From: Bacteroidota bacterium
GTDB lineage: Bacteria > Bacteroidota > Ignavibacteria > Ignavibacteriales > Ignavibacteriaceae
Assembly (NCBI GenBank): GCA_021790055.1
Contig: JAJYIL010000136.1
Location: 1 to 7,631, forward strand
Reading direction: 5' to 3'
DNA: 7,631 bases
The notes beneath the pieces were generated by a model that saw nothing but the letters and a program-made list of their open reading frames with translations, was not told the origin of the DNA and did not search any database. A program made the translations under genes and the position numbers. Shown here piece after piece: positions 1 to 7,284 of this stretch (the stretch's first letter is position 1; the number at the start of each line of letters is the position of its first letter).

Positions 1-352
1 TACCTATTACTCCTATTCGTCCTTTCCGGGTTTCCCTCAAAGCATACCTAGCGCCGGGCTCAATCATTCCGATTACAGGCACGTTAAAACGCTTTCGTAA
101 TTCTTTTATTGCTATTGAAGATGAGGTATTGCAAGCGACAACTATCGCCTTCACATTCTTAGTGATTAAAAATCTTGCATCCTGAATTGAGTATTCAATA
201 ACCGTCGAGTTCGATTTTGAGCCGTAAGGCACCCTGGCAGTATCGCCGAAGTAAACTATATCTTCGTTCGGCAAGGTTGATGCAATTCTCTTAACAACTG
301 TTAAGCCGCCGATACCGGAATCAAAGACTCCGACCGGCTTTTCTTTTTCCAT
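1..352 (-). CDS. murI: Glutamate racemase, N-terminal part (cut by window edge)
   Basis: Cytoplasmic cofactor-independent racemase that converts L-glutamate to D-glutamate for peptidoglycan precursors. I translated the minus strand from the ATG at 350-352 and obtained 117 codons that run off the left edge without a stop. The start reads MEKEKPVGVFDSGIGGLTVV, the family N-terminus, with the catalytic acid Asp11 and Ser12. VYFGDTARVPYG (residues 33-44) and VVACNTSS (71-78) follow; Cys74 is the first catalytic cysteine. PVIGMIEPGA comes near residue 92. The second cysteine and the C-terminal half lie outside the window. The start sits 17 bases after the glnD stop. An AGGGA that overlaps that stop lies about 14 bases upstream, a weak and distant ribosome site, so translation may depend on coupling to glnD. 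The family call is very secure; whether the gene is intact cannot be judged. Confidence 0.95.
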   Translation of the reverse strand, partial: MEKEKPVGVFDSGIGGLTVVKRIASTLPNEDIVYFGDTARVPYGSKSNSTVIEYSIQDARFLITKNVKAIVVACNTSSSIAIKELRKRFNVPVIGMIEPGARYALRETRKGRIGVIG

Positions 353-369
353 GAAGTTCAAATTAGTCC

Positions 370-2940
370 CTATAACATTTGAGTGATTGTTCCGGCAAGC
401 TCTGTTTTTATAAACTCGTACGTATCAGGCGAAATCATTTTCCCGTTTCTATCCAGAACATAAAATGAGTCCACTATGTCGTCGCCTTTAGTTGAGATTT
501 TCGCAAAGTAAATTGAAAGACCGAGCTCATGCATCTTTGAAGTAACCTGGTAAAGAAATCCCAGCCTGTCCGGCGAGAAAATATCAATGATTGTGTACTT
601 CTCATGCTTCTCAAAGGCAATCCTTACTTTGCCTGCACGCTTAAAGAATTTTGTTTCAATTCTCCACCACTTCGATTTCATATTTGCAAATTCTTTATTT
701 AGTTGGAGAAGACCGCCTACCACATTCTTAAAATCTTTTTCGATTTTGTCGTATCTCTCACTACCGATTTTTGTGTGAGTTCTAAAATCCGTAACGCTGA
801 AGTTATCAATTACAATTCCGTCCTTGCGTGTAAAGATTTTTGCGTCATGTATATTCGCATCGTTTATCGAGAGCACACCGCAAAGCTTTGAAAGCAGCGA
901 AGGAGAATCGGTAGTGATAACGGTAATATCAGTATAATCATTATACTCCTTGAAAAGAACGGAAACCTCAACGCCTTTCTGAATTTCTTCAACATGCTTT
1001 GCAATTTCTCTATCGGAAAACTGGTGCGCGTAGCTTATGTCGTTTATCGATTCAATATGCTCCTGTACGAGAGATTCCGAAATTATAGGCGAGAACTTGC
1101 TTATCTCTTTCGGCTCTACATAGATGCTCGAGATCAGCAGTTCTTCACCGGTTATCTGTTCTTCGATCATCGCCCTTGTCTTCTTGTAAAGCTCAGCAAG
1201 AAGGTCGCTTTTCCATGAAGTCCAGATTGCCGGGTTTACCGCGGAGAGGTCGGCGTAAGTTACAAGGTAAAGCAAATCCAACTGCTTCAGCGAGTTGAAC
1301 CTGGAAGAGAAATTATTGAGAGTTTCCGGGTCATTTAAATTTCTTCTGAACGCAACCTGTTCCATCACTAGGTGGTTGCGAACAAGAAAGGTTACCTGCT
1401 CAATCTCTTCATCGCTGTAGCCAAGCCGGTGCATAATTGACGAAGCCATTTCTGCGCCGATTATTTCGTGCCCGGAAATATTAATTGGCTTCGCGATATC
1501 ATGAAACAAAAGCCCGAGATGGAGAATCTCTTTGTCCTTCAGATTGTTGTATATTTTCCCGAGCGGTGATGTATCTTTCTCAAGCTTTTCAAGGTTCTGG
1601 ATCGTGATTATTGTATGCTCATCAGCAGTATAGCAATGGTAAACTCCGTGTTGAAGAAAGCCTATGAGGTCGTTAAACTCCGGCATGAATGCCTTAAGCA
1701 CACCGAGCTCGTTCATTACAGATAAAGTTAGACCTACATTTTTAGGAAGCCGCAAAATCTCTCTGAAAAAGACGGATGACTCCGTCTCATTCTTTCCTTC
1801 GGCATGGTAGTCTTCCACAATCTCAGTTATTGTTGAACGCAAGTTCTCGTCGAAGTGAGCGTTATATAACCCGCGGTAATAAAATGAGCGGAGAATGTCC
1901 GACAGGTTTAAATTCGAATTATTGCTCAGGGAGATTGTCTTTCCTTTAAGAATAAAATCCTCATCAAGATTGATGGCGAGCGAATCAGGCAGCGGGTTGC
2001 TTATCTCCTCCTGAAATTTTTTAATCATCGATTTGGAAAACCGGTTTATTATATTGGATGCCTTAAAGTATTCATGCATAAAGCTGGAAAGAGCGTCTTG
2101 CCGGTGAATAAGCATCGATGAAATCTTTTTCTGCGCATTAAATTCAAACCTGTCGTTCTTCTGTCCACTGATTAAGTGAAGCATGTTCCTTACTGCTATA
2201 ATCAGCTTGTAGCTTTCAAGCAGCCTATTGCACTCATTCTCGGTTGTATATTTATTTTCTTTAAGAAGATTGATAAAAATTTCCGCCTGTGTCGACTCTA
2301 TTTGCTTGTTGAGAAGCGTTCCGTTCATTAAGATGTAAATCCATTCAATTGCCTGGAAGTCTCTCAATCCGCCTGCCGACATTTTCACATTCGGCTCAAG
2401 AACTTTGGGCGACTCGCCGTACTTTTCATATCTTAAGTTTATGTCCTCGAAAAGCTCGTTGATCAACTTTGCCTTTACTTCATCGCCTATTAAAGCGAAA
2501 AGACTTTTATTCCATTCTTTGTAAATAGATTCTTTCCCCAAAAGAAACCGTGTTTCAAAAAACTGTGTGAAAGTATGGAGGTCGGTATCCAGGTATTTTT
2601 TGATATCAGTAAATTCTCTTAAGGTATGCGAAGCTTCGAGACCGTTATCCCAGAACTTTGTAACAAGACCGGAAATCTTTTCTTTGTTTTGTTCAACGGA
2701 ATCCGTAATGAACATTAGATCGATGTCGGAGAAGGGAGAAAGCTCGCGCCTGCTGAAGCTGCCTGCCGATGCAAGGACAAAGTCAAATTTTTCGTCGGGA
2801 GAAAGCCTGCGGATATATTCTTCCACAAGTAGGCTGTATGATAGACTGAACTGAAAGGAATCCTTTTGTCTGTGATTTTCCTGGAAAAGCTTGTCGCGCT
2901 TCCTTACGAACTCTTTCTTTATGTTTACGGTTTGAACCAT
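370..2940 (-). CDS. glnD: Bifunctional PII uridylyltransferase / uridylyl-removing enzyme (GlnD)
   Basis: Cytoplasmic nitrogen-status sensor that attaches UMP to PII proteins when glutamine is low and removes it when glutamine is high. The 856 residues, close to the usual family length, carry the full domain order. First is a nucleotidyltransferase: G60-S61, then SDIDL with Asp72 and Asp74, and a likely third carboxylate at Glu129 (FFETRFLLG). The GlnD-specific helical region follows, with NVKMSAGGLRDFQ at 184-196. The HD hydrolase domain has His442 (ADEHT), His480-Asp481 (FHDIAKP), His491, His523 and Asp564 (TYADL). Two C-terminal ACT domains lie at about 670-725 and 782-850. The nucleotidyltransferase motif reads GSFSRRE where enterobacterial GlnD, as I recall, has GGYGRGE; Ser is allowed at that place in this superfamily. 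The ATG shares its A with the queF stop (TAATG), implying translational coupling. The stop is TAG. No PII gene or glutamine synthetase is in the window, so its target is inferred from family. Confidence 0.94.
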   Translation of the reverse strand: MVQTVNIKKEFVRKRDKLFQENHRQKDSFQFSLSYSLLVEEYIRRLSPDEKFDFVLASAGSFSRRELSPFSDIDLMFITDSVEQNKEKISGLVTKFWDNGLEASHTLREFTDIKKYLDTDLHTFTQFFETRFLLGKESIYKEWNKSLFALIGDEVKAKLINELFEDINLRYEKYGESPKVLEPNVKMSAGGLRDFQAIEWIYILMNGTLLNKQIESTQAEIFINLLKENKYTTENECNRLLESYKLIIAVRNMLHLISGQKNDRFEFNAQKKISSMLIHRQDALSSFMHEYFKASNIINRFSKSMIKKFQEEISNPLPDSLAINLDEDFILKGKTISLSNNSNLNLSDILRSFYYRGLYNAHFDENLRSTITEIVEDYHAEGKNETESSVFFREILRLPKNVGLTLSVMNELGVLKAFMPEFNDLIGFLQHGVYHCYTADEHTIITIQNLEKLEKDTSPLGKIYNNLKDKEILHLGLLFHDIAKPINISGHEIIGAEMASSIMHRLGYSDEEIEQVTFLVRNHLVMEQVAFRRNLNDPETLNNFSSRFNSLKQLDLLYLVTYADLSAVNPAIWTSWKSDLLAELYKKTRAMIEEQITGEELLISSIYVEPKEISKFSPIISESLVQEHIESINDISYAHQFSDREIAKHVEEIQKGVEVSVLFKEYNDYTDITVITTDSPSLLSKLCGVLSINDANIHDAKIFTRKDGIVIDNFSVTDFRTHTKIGSERYDKIEKDFKNVVGGLLQLNKEFANMKSKWWRIETKFFKRAGKVRIAFEKHEKYTIIDIFSPDRLGFLYQVTSKMHELGLSIYFAKISTKGDDIVDSFYVLDRNGKMISPDTYEFIKTELAGTITQML

Positions 2941-3308
2941 TAACTTCTTATGAATCCTTTTTTCCTGTACTCAGCTTTGATAACCGACGAGATGCCTCCG
3001 CGTACATTGAATTGAGCCTTTACCTGCATGTACCGCGGCTTGCACACGCCAACCAGGTCATCAAGAATTTTGTTTGTTACGCTCTCGAAATAAATTCCAT
3101 CATTCCTGTAAGAGTTTAGATATAGCTTAAGCGCTTTAAGTTCGACGCAGAGCTTATCCGGTATGTACTCTATCACCATAGTCGCAAAGTCCGGCTGACC
3201 GGTCTTTGGACAAACAGAAGTAAACTCCGGAGCGGTATGGATTACCAGATAATCTCTTTCAGGATAAGCGTTGTTGAATACTTCAAGTAATTTAGTCTTT
3301 TCGTTCAA
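2940..3308 (-). CDS. queF: NADPH-dependent 7-cyano-7-deazaguanine reductase (preQ1 synthase)
   Basis: Reduces the nitrile of preQ0 to the amine preQ1 using NADPH, the last step of queuosine synthesis before insertion into tRNA; cytoplasmic. At 122 residues it is the short single-domain form. EFTSVCPKTGQPDF (28-41) supplies the nucleophile Cys33 and the general acid Asp40. ELKALKLYL (56-64) is the QueF family motif involved in NADPH binding. FNVRGGIS (100-107) lies near the end. At the place where Bacillus-type QueF has His-Glu, this protein has Phe74-Glu75, so the glutamate is kept but the histidine is not. The start is TTG: a GAGGA lies 4 bases upstream and I saw no in-frame ATG before it. 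queC lies 40 bases upstream in transcription order, and the stop overlaps the glnD start by one base. Family call secure. Confidence 0.93.
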   Translation of the reverse strand: MNEKTKLLEVFNNAYPERDYLVIHTAPEFTSVCPKTGQPDFATMVIEYIPDKLCVELKALKLYLNSYRNDGIYFESVTNKILDDLVGVCKPRYMQVKAQFNVRGGISSVIKAEYRKKGFIRS

Positions 3309-3312
3309 GGTT

Positions 3313-3317
3313 TCCTC
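3313..3317 (-). promoter_or_regulatory. Ribosome binding site supporting the queF TTG start
   Basis: On the minus strand GAGGA ends four bases (AACC) before the TTG at 3306-3308. This spacing supports TTG as the initiation codon of queF. It is one of the clearer Shine-Dalgarno matches in the window; the starts of murI, queC and the transporter lack a well-placed one. Confidence 0.6.
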
Positions 3318-3348
3318 AAATTTATAATTTGTGTTGCGGAAAAAATTT

Positions 3349-4044
3349 TCAGATATATTCCGGTTTAATTTTATAAGGAATCGGGTCTTCTATCCCGGCT
3401 TGCTGAAAACCCCGAAGGCGCAATGCGCAGCTATCGCACACTCCGCATGCTTCATCTTCATTCTGATAGCACGACCACGTTAAATGAAGCGGCGCATCAA
3501 GCTCAATTCCTTTTTTTACAATTCCTGATTTCGAAAGATGAATTATCGGAGTAATTATATTTATTTTAGTTGAAGGTTTTGTTCCTTCATCAATTGCTTT
3601 CTCAAATGCCTGATAGAATTCCGGTCTGCAATCGGGATACCCGGAAGAGTCCTCGTAAACTGCGCCGATGAATATTGCCTTTGCCTGCAGCACTTCCGCC
3701 CAGCTTGCACAAGCGGAAAGTATGTTTGCATTTCGGAACGGAACATAGGATGAAGGAATTTCCCTGCTGCTTAAGTCGGCTTGGCTTACTTTAATATTTT
3801 TGTCGGTTAAAGAAGACCCGCCAATTTGGGAAAGATGAGTTAAATCGATTACCAGCCTTTTTTCGGATTTATAGAAATCGGCGATGTCGTTGAACGCCTT
3901 TAGTTCGCGCGATTCCGTCCTTTGACCGTAATTTATATGAGCAAATGCGAGTGCGTAAGTCTGGCTTGCAATAGCAGCAGTTACGCAGCTATCCATTCCT
4001 CCGCTTACCGCAATAACAGCTATTTCTCGTTTATCTTTTATCAT
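3349..4044 (-). CDS. queC: 7-cyano-7-deazaguanine synthase (preQ0 synthase)
   Basis: ATP-dependent cytoplasmic enzyme that converts 7-carboxy-7-deazaguanine and ammonia to preQ0, the substrate of QueF encoded next door. The 231-residue protein has the PP-loop ATP-binding motif SGGMDS at 14-19 and the family segments AHINYGQRTESRE (35-47) and VPFRNANILS (101-110). A C-terminal zinc site is formed by Cys192, Cys200, Cys203 and Cys206 (SCYQ...ACGVCDSC). Length is normal for the family. The start is ATG with only a weak AGAG directly before it; the motif begins 13 residues in, so no downstream start is possible. The stop is TGA. It opens the queC-queF-glnD-murI run after a 147-base gap. queD and queE, which supply its substrate, are not in the window. 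I find no convincing promoter or preQ1 riboswitch upstream. Confidence 0.95.
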   Translation of the reverse strand: MIKDKREIAVIAVSGGMDSCVTAAIASQTYALAFAHINYGQRTESRELKAFNDIADFYKSEKRLVIDLTHLSQIGGSSLTDKNIKVSQADLSSREIPSSYVPFRNANILSACASWAEVLQAKAIFIGAVYEDSSGYPDCRPEFYQAFEKAIDEGTKPSTKINIITPIIHLSKSGIVKKGIELDAPLHLTWSCYQNEDEACGVCDSCALRLRGFQQAGIEDPIPYKIKPEYI

Positions 4045-4140
4045 CTCTAAATCAATTTTGGGTTATAAAAATAAGAAAATGAAAGCTCACATTGAAGTGA
4101 CTATAATTGCCAAACTCATTTCTTCTTAATCTTAAACTTG

Positions 4141-4173
4141 AACTTACACTTAAACTGCGTTCAAGAGTAAGTT
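4141..4173 (-). terminator. Long hairpin after the kinase gene, possible transcript end
   Basis: Arms 4141-4155 and 4159-4173 are 15 bases each with a 3-base loop. In a minus-strand RNA they pair throughout except one U-U mismatch, and one pair is a G-U wobble; in a plus-strand RNA the same sites would be A-A and A-C, so the structure favours the minus-strand transcript. It begins about 20 bases after the kinase stop. No U-run follows, so this is not a canonical intrinsic terminator; it could instead protect the 3' end or slow polymerase. The stem is poor in GC. Confidence 0.4.
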
Positions 4174-4178
4174 TAGGT

Positions 4179-4196
4179 CTTAAAGCAAGCTTTAAG
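4179..4196. repeat. Small perfect palindrome over the kinase stop codon
   Basis: CTTAAAGC-AA-GCTTTAAG is a perfect inverted repeat with 8-base arms. As a hairpin it would have at least 6-7 base pairs with a CAAG or similar loop. The kinase stop codon (4192-4194) lies in one arm. It may act together with the longer hairpin just beyond it, or be a by-product of the hexamer array. Confidence 0.5.
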
Positions 4197-5949
4197 TATT
4201 ATTTCGTGGAAGTAGAAAAGTAAACGTACTGCCTTTTCCCGGCTGGCTTTCAACCCGGATCTGCCCTTTTAGTTTATCAACGATTTCTTTGCAGAGAACC
4301 AGTCCGAGCCCGGTGCCCTTTTCCTTTGCGGTTCCTTCTGTTGAATATTTTGCATCGAGCCTGAACAGCAAAGGAATTTTATCCGGCTGAATACCGATTC
4401 CGTTATCGGCTACGCTAATTTCAACATAGCCGTCGTTCTCCTTAGAGCTAACTTTGATATCGCCTCCCGGAGGTGAAAACTTTATCGCGTTGGAAATTAA
4501 ATTTCGCAAAAGCAACTGGACCATTGAAGCATCGCTGTATATTTCACATCCGGGCTGTATTTGATTTTCGAGCTGAACGTTTTTCTTAGCAGCATTAATT
4601 TTTAGCAGGCTTATCGTCTCTTCGGCTTCATCAAAAAGATCTAATTTCATAAGATCAGGATCAAAGCTGTCCATGTTCAGCTTCGACCATTCAAGCAAAT
4701 CTTCGAGCAGCCGGTAAATACGATTTGATGCAATATTTATCTGCTCTATAAAGTTGATCTTTTCTTCGTCAGACAAGTCATGAAAATCTTCCCTCAGCAT
4801 TTCGGAATATCCGAGAACACTGCCGAACGGATTACGGAGGTCGTGGGATAAGATTGAGAAAAACCTGTTCTTAATTTCGTTCATCTCTCGCAGGTTTTGT
4901 TCCGACATCCGCAACGCTTCCAAACCTTTCTTCCTCGACGTTATATCGTGGAAGATAAATATCCATCCTAAGCATTCTCCTTTGAAATTTTTTATTGAAG
5001 ATATCTTAATCCCGAACCAAAAATCTCCTTTACTATCGGAGACGAAACTTTCCTGCTCGACATCTAGTTTATCTAAAAGAATTCCCGGGAAATATTCCAC
5101 AATTACAGTTCGAAGATTCTCGCCTGTTTTAGGTACGGTACATAAAAAATTCTTTGCAAATTTGTTTAATTGAACAAGCCGGTAGCTCTCATCTGTAACG
5201 ATAATTCCTTCAATCATGTTTGAGAAAATTATCTCATTTGCTATTGGAGAAATTGCAAACAAACGAAATTTAAGATAGCCGAACACAATTAGGATTGCGG
5301 AAATAGTAAATATGAATGTGCTGAAATCAAGACCTTGAGTAGGGCTTTTACCGATCACGTACAAAATATCTCCAAGCCAAGGAATGCAAACAGCAAGGAT
5401 AAGTATCAGGCTTTGCCTCATGTAAATTTTAGGAAATGTAAATGACTCCTTTATCATAATCACTGTTCCAAGGGACAATAAGATATATGAATAAACGACA
5501 TTCACAAAAAAGAAAGCTCCGTGCTTATAGATTGCTATAATGCCGTAAGGACTGTTTGCAAGATGGATGTTTGTCCATACTAAATGATGCATCTCGTTGG
5601 TCCACGCCATTATTATTACAATGACGGGGATAATCCAGAATAATATGTAAAGCTTCTTATTACTTACCCGGTATTTTTTAGAGAAGCTTGTTGCAAAGAA
5701 GAGCCAGAAATTTGCAACGCTGGCAGCGCCGAAATAGGATATTTTAGAAAATAATATTTTAGTGTCTAAAACAGTTGAAGAAAGCTCGAAAATTGCCGAA
5801 AGATCCCATATAGCACACGCAAGCAGGAATAAAGCAAAATATCGTGAGCCGGCAACGTTTTTTAAATTCCATGTATAGACAAAAAGCGAGGCAGCTAAAA
5901 TTGTATTAAATATAAGCGCGAAAACGTACCAGTTAAATTGCCATGCCAT
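4192..5949 (-). CDS. Membrane sensor histidine kinase (7TM-PAS-HisKA-HATPase)
   Basis: Inner-membrane sensor kinase that autophosphorylates on histidine and passes the phosphate to a response regulator. Of 585 residues, the first 230 form about seven membrane helices (near 8-27, 36-54, 67-89, 100-117, 144-166, 179-197, 208-228). The phrase TNEMHHLVWTN (117-127) resembles the 7TM sensor region found at the N-terminus of some kinases. A PAS domain covers about 236-335 (EGIIVTDESYRLVQLNKFAK). HisKA follows with the phospho-acceptor His369 in SILSHDLRNPFG. The ATPase domain has the N box (Asn483, Asn487), DNGIGI (515-520) and GTGLGL (545-550). No receiver domain is fused and no response regulator is in the window, so it is an orphan here. 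The ATG lies three bases after the transporter stop; AGGA lies about 16 bases upstream, inside that gene. The signal is unknown, but the pairing suggests a link to transport. Confidence 0.93.
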   Translation of the reverse strand: MAWQFNWYVFALIFNTILAASLFVYTWNLKNVAGSRYFALFLLACAIWDLSAIFELSSTVLDTKILFSKISYFGAASVANFWLFFATSFSKKYRVSNKKLYILFWIIPVIVIIMAWTNEMHHLVWTNIHLANSPYGIIAIYKHGAFFFVNVVYSYILLSLGTVIMIKESFTFPKIYMRQSLILILAVCIPWLGDILYVIGKSPTQGLDFSTFIFTISAILIVFGYLKFRLFAISPIANEIIFSNMIEGIIVTDESYRLVQLNKFAKNFLCTVPKTGENLRTVIVEYFPGILLDKLDVEQESFVSDSKGDFWFGIKISSIKNFKGECLGWIFIFHDITSRKKGLEALRMSEQNLREMNEIKNRFFSILSHDLRNPFGSVLGYSEMLREDFHDLSDEEKINFIEQINIASNRIYRLLEDLLEWSKLNMDSFDPDLMKLDLFDEAEETISLLKINAAKKNVQLENQIQPGCEIYSDASMVQLLLRNLISNAIKFSPPGGDIKVSSKENDGYVEISVADNGIGIQPDKIPLLFRLDAKYSTEGTAKEKGTGLGLVLCKEIVDKLKGQIRVESQPGKGSTFTFLLPRNNT

Positions 5950-5952
5950 AAA

Positions 5953-7137
5953 TCATTCTGAACTATCCTGTAAAAATAATAAAATCAAGGCAACTATCAG
6001 ACTTACTATGGAAGAAACAAGAAATGGAATAGTTGAGCCGAAAGCATCCCACAATAATCCCGTAAATAATGAGCCAAGCATCATTGCTAAGCTGGAAAGC
6101 ATAGTAAGCAAGCCTATTGCGGTAGCGCGGTTGTGGTCCGGAATTAAATCAGATACCCAGGCTTTTGCTATCCCTTCTGTTGATGCTGCATAAATTCCGT
6201 AAAGGATAAACATTCCCCAGATAATGTCCAAGCCCGGTGCTACCGCAAAGCCGAGATAGACAACAGAAAAGATTATTAAGCCTAAAATATAAATTGTCTT
6301 CTTGCTGAATTTGTCTGATAAAATTCCTGCAGGATAAGATGCGCCTGCGTAAATCAAATTATAAAATATGTAGCCGAGTATTGCCAGCGTACTTGAGTGA
6401 GTAACGTTCTGCGACTTTAAGATTAAGAAAACATCGCTGCTATTGACTAATGAAAATACCGTTATTAAATAAATTATTCTTTTGTACTGCGCCGGCGAGC
6501 TTTTCCAGACTTCGGAATACTTCTCTTTTTTCCTTTGAGCGACGGCAACAACTTTATCTTTAACAAAGGCAGTAAATCCTACGGCAACAACAGAAGGTGC
6601 AAATGCGACAAGAAAGATTAAGGCATAATCGTTCGGGTAAAAATGAAAAAGAACCAGCGCGGCAATCGGACCTAATGCCGCGCCGAGTGTATCCATACCT
6701 CTATGAAAGCCGAATATTGCGCCGGTGTTTTTACCGGCTTCGCTATTGGCGGAGTTTGCATAGCTTGCAAGCAGTGCATCGCGCGGAGCCGTTCTTGCGC
6801 CTTTACCTACACGGTCTGTTACCCTGGAAAATAAAACTGTTGGGATGTATGGGAAAAGTCCCGGAAGAGGCTTAACTATAGCTGAAATACCGTAACCTAT
6901 TCTTATAAAGATAGAGCGTTTGTTAATCTTATCGGAAAGTCTTCCGAAGTATCCCTTAAGAAATCCTGCAGTAACTTCCGCAATACCTTCGATAATGCCC
7001 ACAACAGCCATAGAAGCGCCTAAAACAGTTGTAAGGAATAATGGAGTAACAGGGTAAAGCATTTCGCTGGCAATGTCCGTAAACAGGCTTACCAATCCGA
7101 GAACAATTACCGGGCGGGGGATTTTCTTGAGCGACAA
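5953..7137 (-). CDS. Major facilitator superfamily transporter, substrate unknown
   Basis: Inner-membrane secondary transporter of 394 residues with about twelve hydrophobic segments split by a charged central loop (about 193-219). The N-terminus LGLVSLFTDIASEMLYP (13-29) is typical of a widespread bacterial MFS_1 group. MFS motif A appears after the second helix (GYFGRLSDKINKR, 62-74) and a relic of it after the eighth (GILSDKFSKK, 271-280). RVTDRVGKGARTAPRDALLA (105-124) and GFHRGMDTLGAALGP (143-157) are strongly conserved in this group. I cannot assign a substrate. The start is TTG directly after an in-frame TAA, without a Shine-Dalgarno; the next TTG (codon 15) and the first ATG (codon 26) would remove conserved residues, so TTG at 7135-7137 is chosen. 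The stop is three bases before the kinase start, implying an operon. Confidence 0.9.
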   Translation of the reverse strand: MSLKKIPRPVIVLGLVSLFTDIASEMLYPVTPLFLTTVLGASMAVVGIIEGIAEVTAGFLKGYFGRLSDKINKRSIFIRIGYGISAIVKPLPGLFPYIPTVLFSRVTDRVGKGARTAPRDALLASYANSANSEAGKNTGAIFGFHRGMDTLGAALGPIAALVLFHFYPNDYALIFLVAFAPSVVAVGFTAFVKDKVVAVAQRKKEKYSEVWKSSPAQYKRIIYLITVFSLVNSSDVFLILKSQNVTHSSTLAILGYIFYNLIYAGASYPAGILSDKFSKKTIYILGLIIFSVVYLGFAVAPGLDIIWGMFILYGIYAASTEGIAKAWVSDLIPDHNRATAIGLLTMLSSLAMMLGSLFTGLLWDAFGSTIPFLVSSIVSLIVALILLFLQDSSE

Positions 7138-7170
7138 TTAAATTTAAATATCTGTTAAAAAATTTTTCTA

Positions 7171-7200
7171 CCAATATAAAACAGAAGAGGGAGTTATCAA
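7171..7200 (-). promoter_or_regulatory. Likely sigma-70 type promoter for the transporter-kinase unit
   Basis: On the minus strand TTGATA (7195-7200) and TATATT (7173-7178) are separated by 16 bases, each one base from the sigma-70 consensus. Read in the Bacteroidota style, TTTG (7198-7201), 19 bases, then TATATTGG comes within one base of TAnnTTTG, so either model fits. A start near 7165 would give a leader of about 28 bases before the TTG codon. No other gene lies between, so it most likely drives the transporter and the kinase. Confidence 0.55.
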
Positions 7201-7250
7201 AAGTTTTTAGTAGGTACCTGTGCTGATTCTTTTAATGTAACTCAGAAATA

Positions 7251-7267
7251 CACCTTCTTCAAAGGTG
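7251..7267. repeat. Small hairpin upstream of the transposase relic
   Basis: CACCTT and AAGGTG pair perfectly around a five-base loop (CTTCA). It shares the bases AAGGTGG with the hairpin at 7493-7507 on the far side of the relic. IS200/IS605 elements have subterminal hairpins at both ends, so this could be an eroded end, but the stem is short and chance is possible. Confidence 0.4.
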
Positions 7268-7284
7268 GTGATGTTCTTTTGGCT

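Larger units (their letters stand above)
4125..4196. repeat. Degenerate CTTAAA hexamer array that inverts on itself
   Basis: On the plus strand five tandem hexamers run without gaps from 4125 to 4154: CTTAAT, CTTAAA, CTTGAA, CTTACA, CTTAAA. After CTGCG, three copies of the reverse-complement type follow (TTCAAG, AGTAAG, TTTAGG, 4160-4177). A last CTTAAA/TTTAAG pair occupies 4179-4196 and overlaps the last codons and stop of the kinase gene. The array fills much of the kinase-queC gap. It could be a simple-sequence expansion, a decayed repeat element or a source of RNA structure at the operon boundary. What is seen is only the repeat pattern; the role is unknown. Confidence 0.75.

Noticed and set aside
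2567..2854. Plus-strand open frame of 95 codons opposite glnD
   Set aside because: Antisense to the nucleotidyltransferase domain of glnD, whose coding frame is unambiguous; no motif of its own.
3317..3331. CAAATT-TAT-AATTTG inverted repeat between queC and queF
   Set aside because: Only six A/T-rich base pairs in AT-rich DNA, with no T-run; too weak to call a terminator or operator.
4045..4191. Possible preQ1 riboswitch upstream of queC
   Set aside because: Queuosine genes often have one, but I could not find a pseudoknot-forming stem with the A-rich tail expected of preQ1 classes; the structure present is the hexamer hairpin.
4107..4223. Plus-strand frame from a TTG reading PNSFLLNLKLELTLKL and onward to a TAA, 38 residues
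   Set aside because: The alternating Leu/Lys pattern is a direct product of the six-base repeat. There is no ribosome site, and its end runs antisense into the kinase gene.
6597..6875. Plus-strand open frame of 92 codons opposite the transporter gene
   Set aside because: It lies wholly antisense to a clearly conserved transporter and its translation shows no recognisable motif; a shadow frame.
7180..7284. Open frame upstream of the TnpA relic, including FFKGGDVLLA
   Set aside because: It has no start codon and briefly resembled a restriction specificity subunit, but the likeness is only a few residues. It is left as unassigned sequence that may be a decayed TnpA N-terminus.
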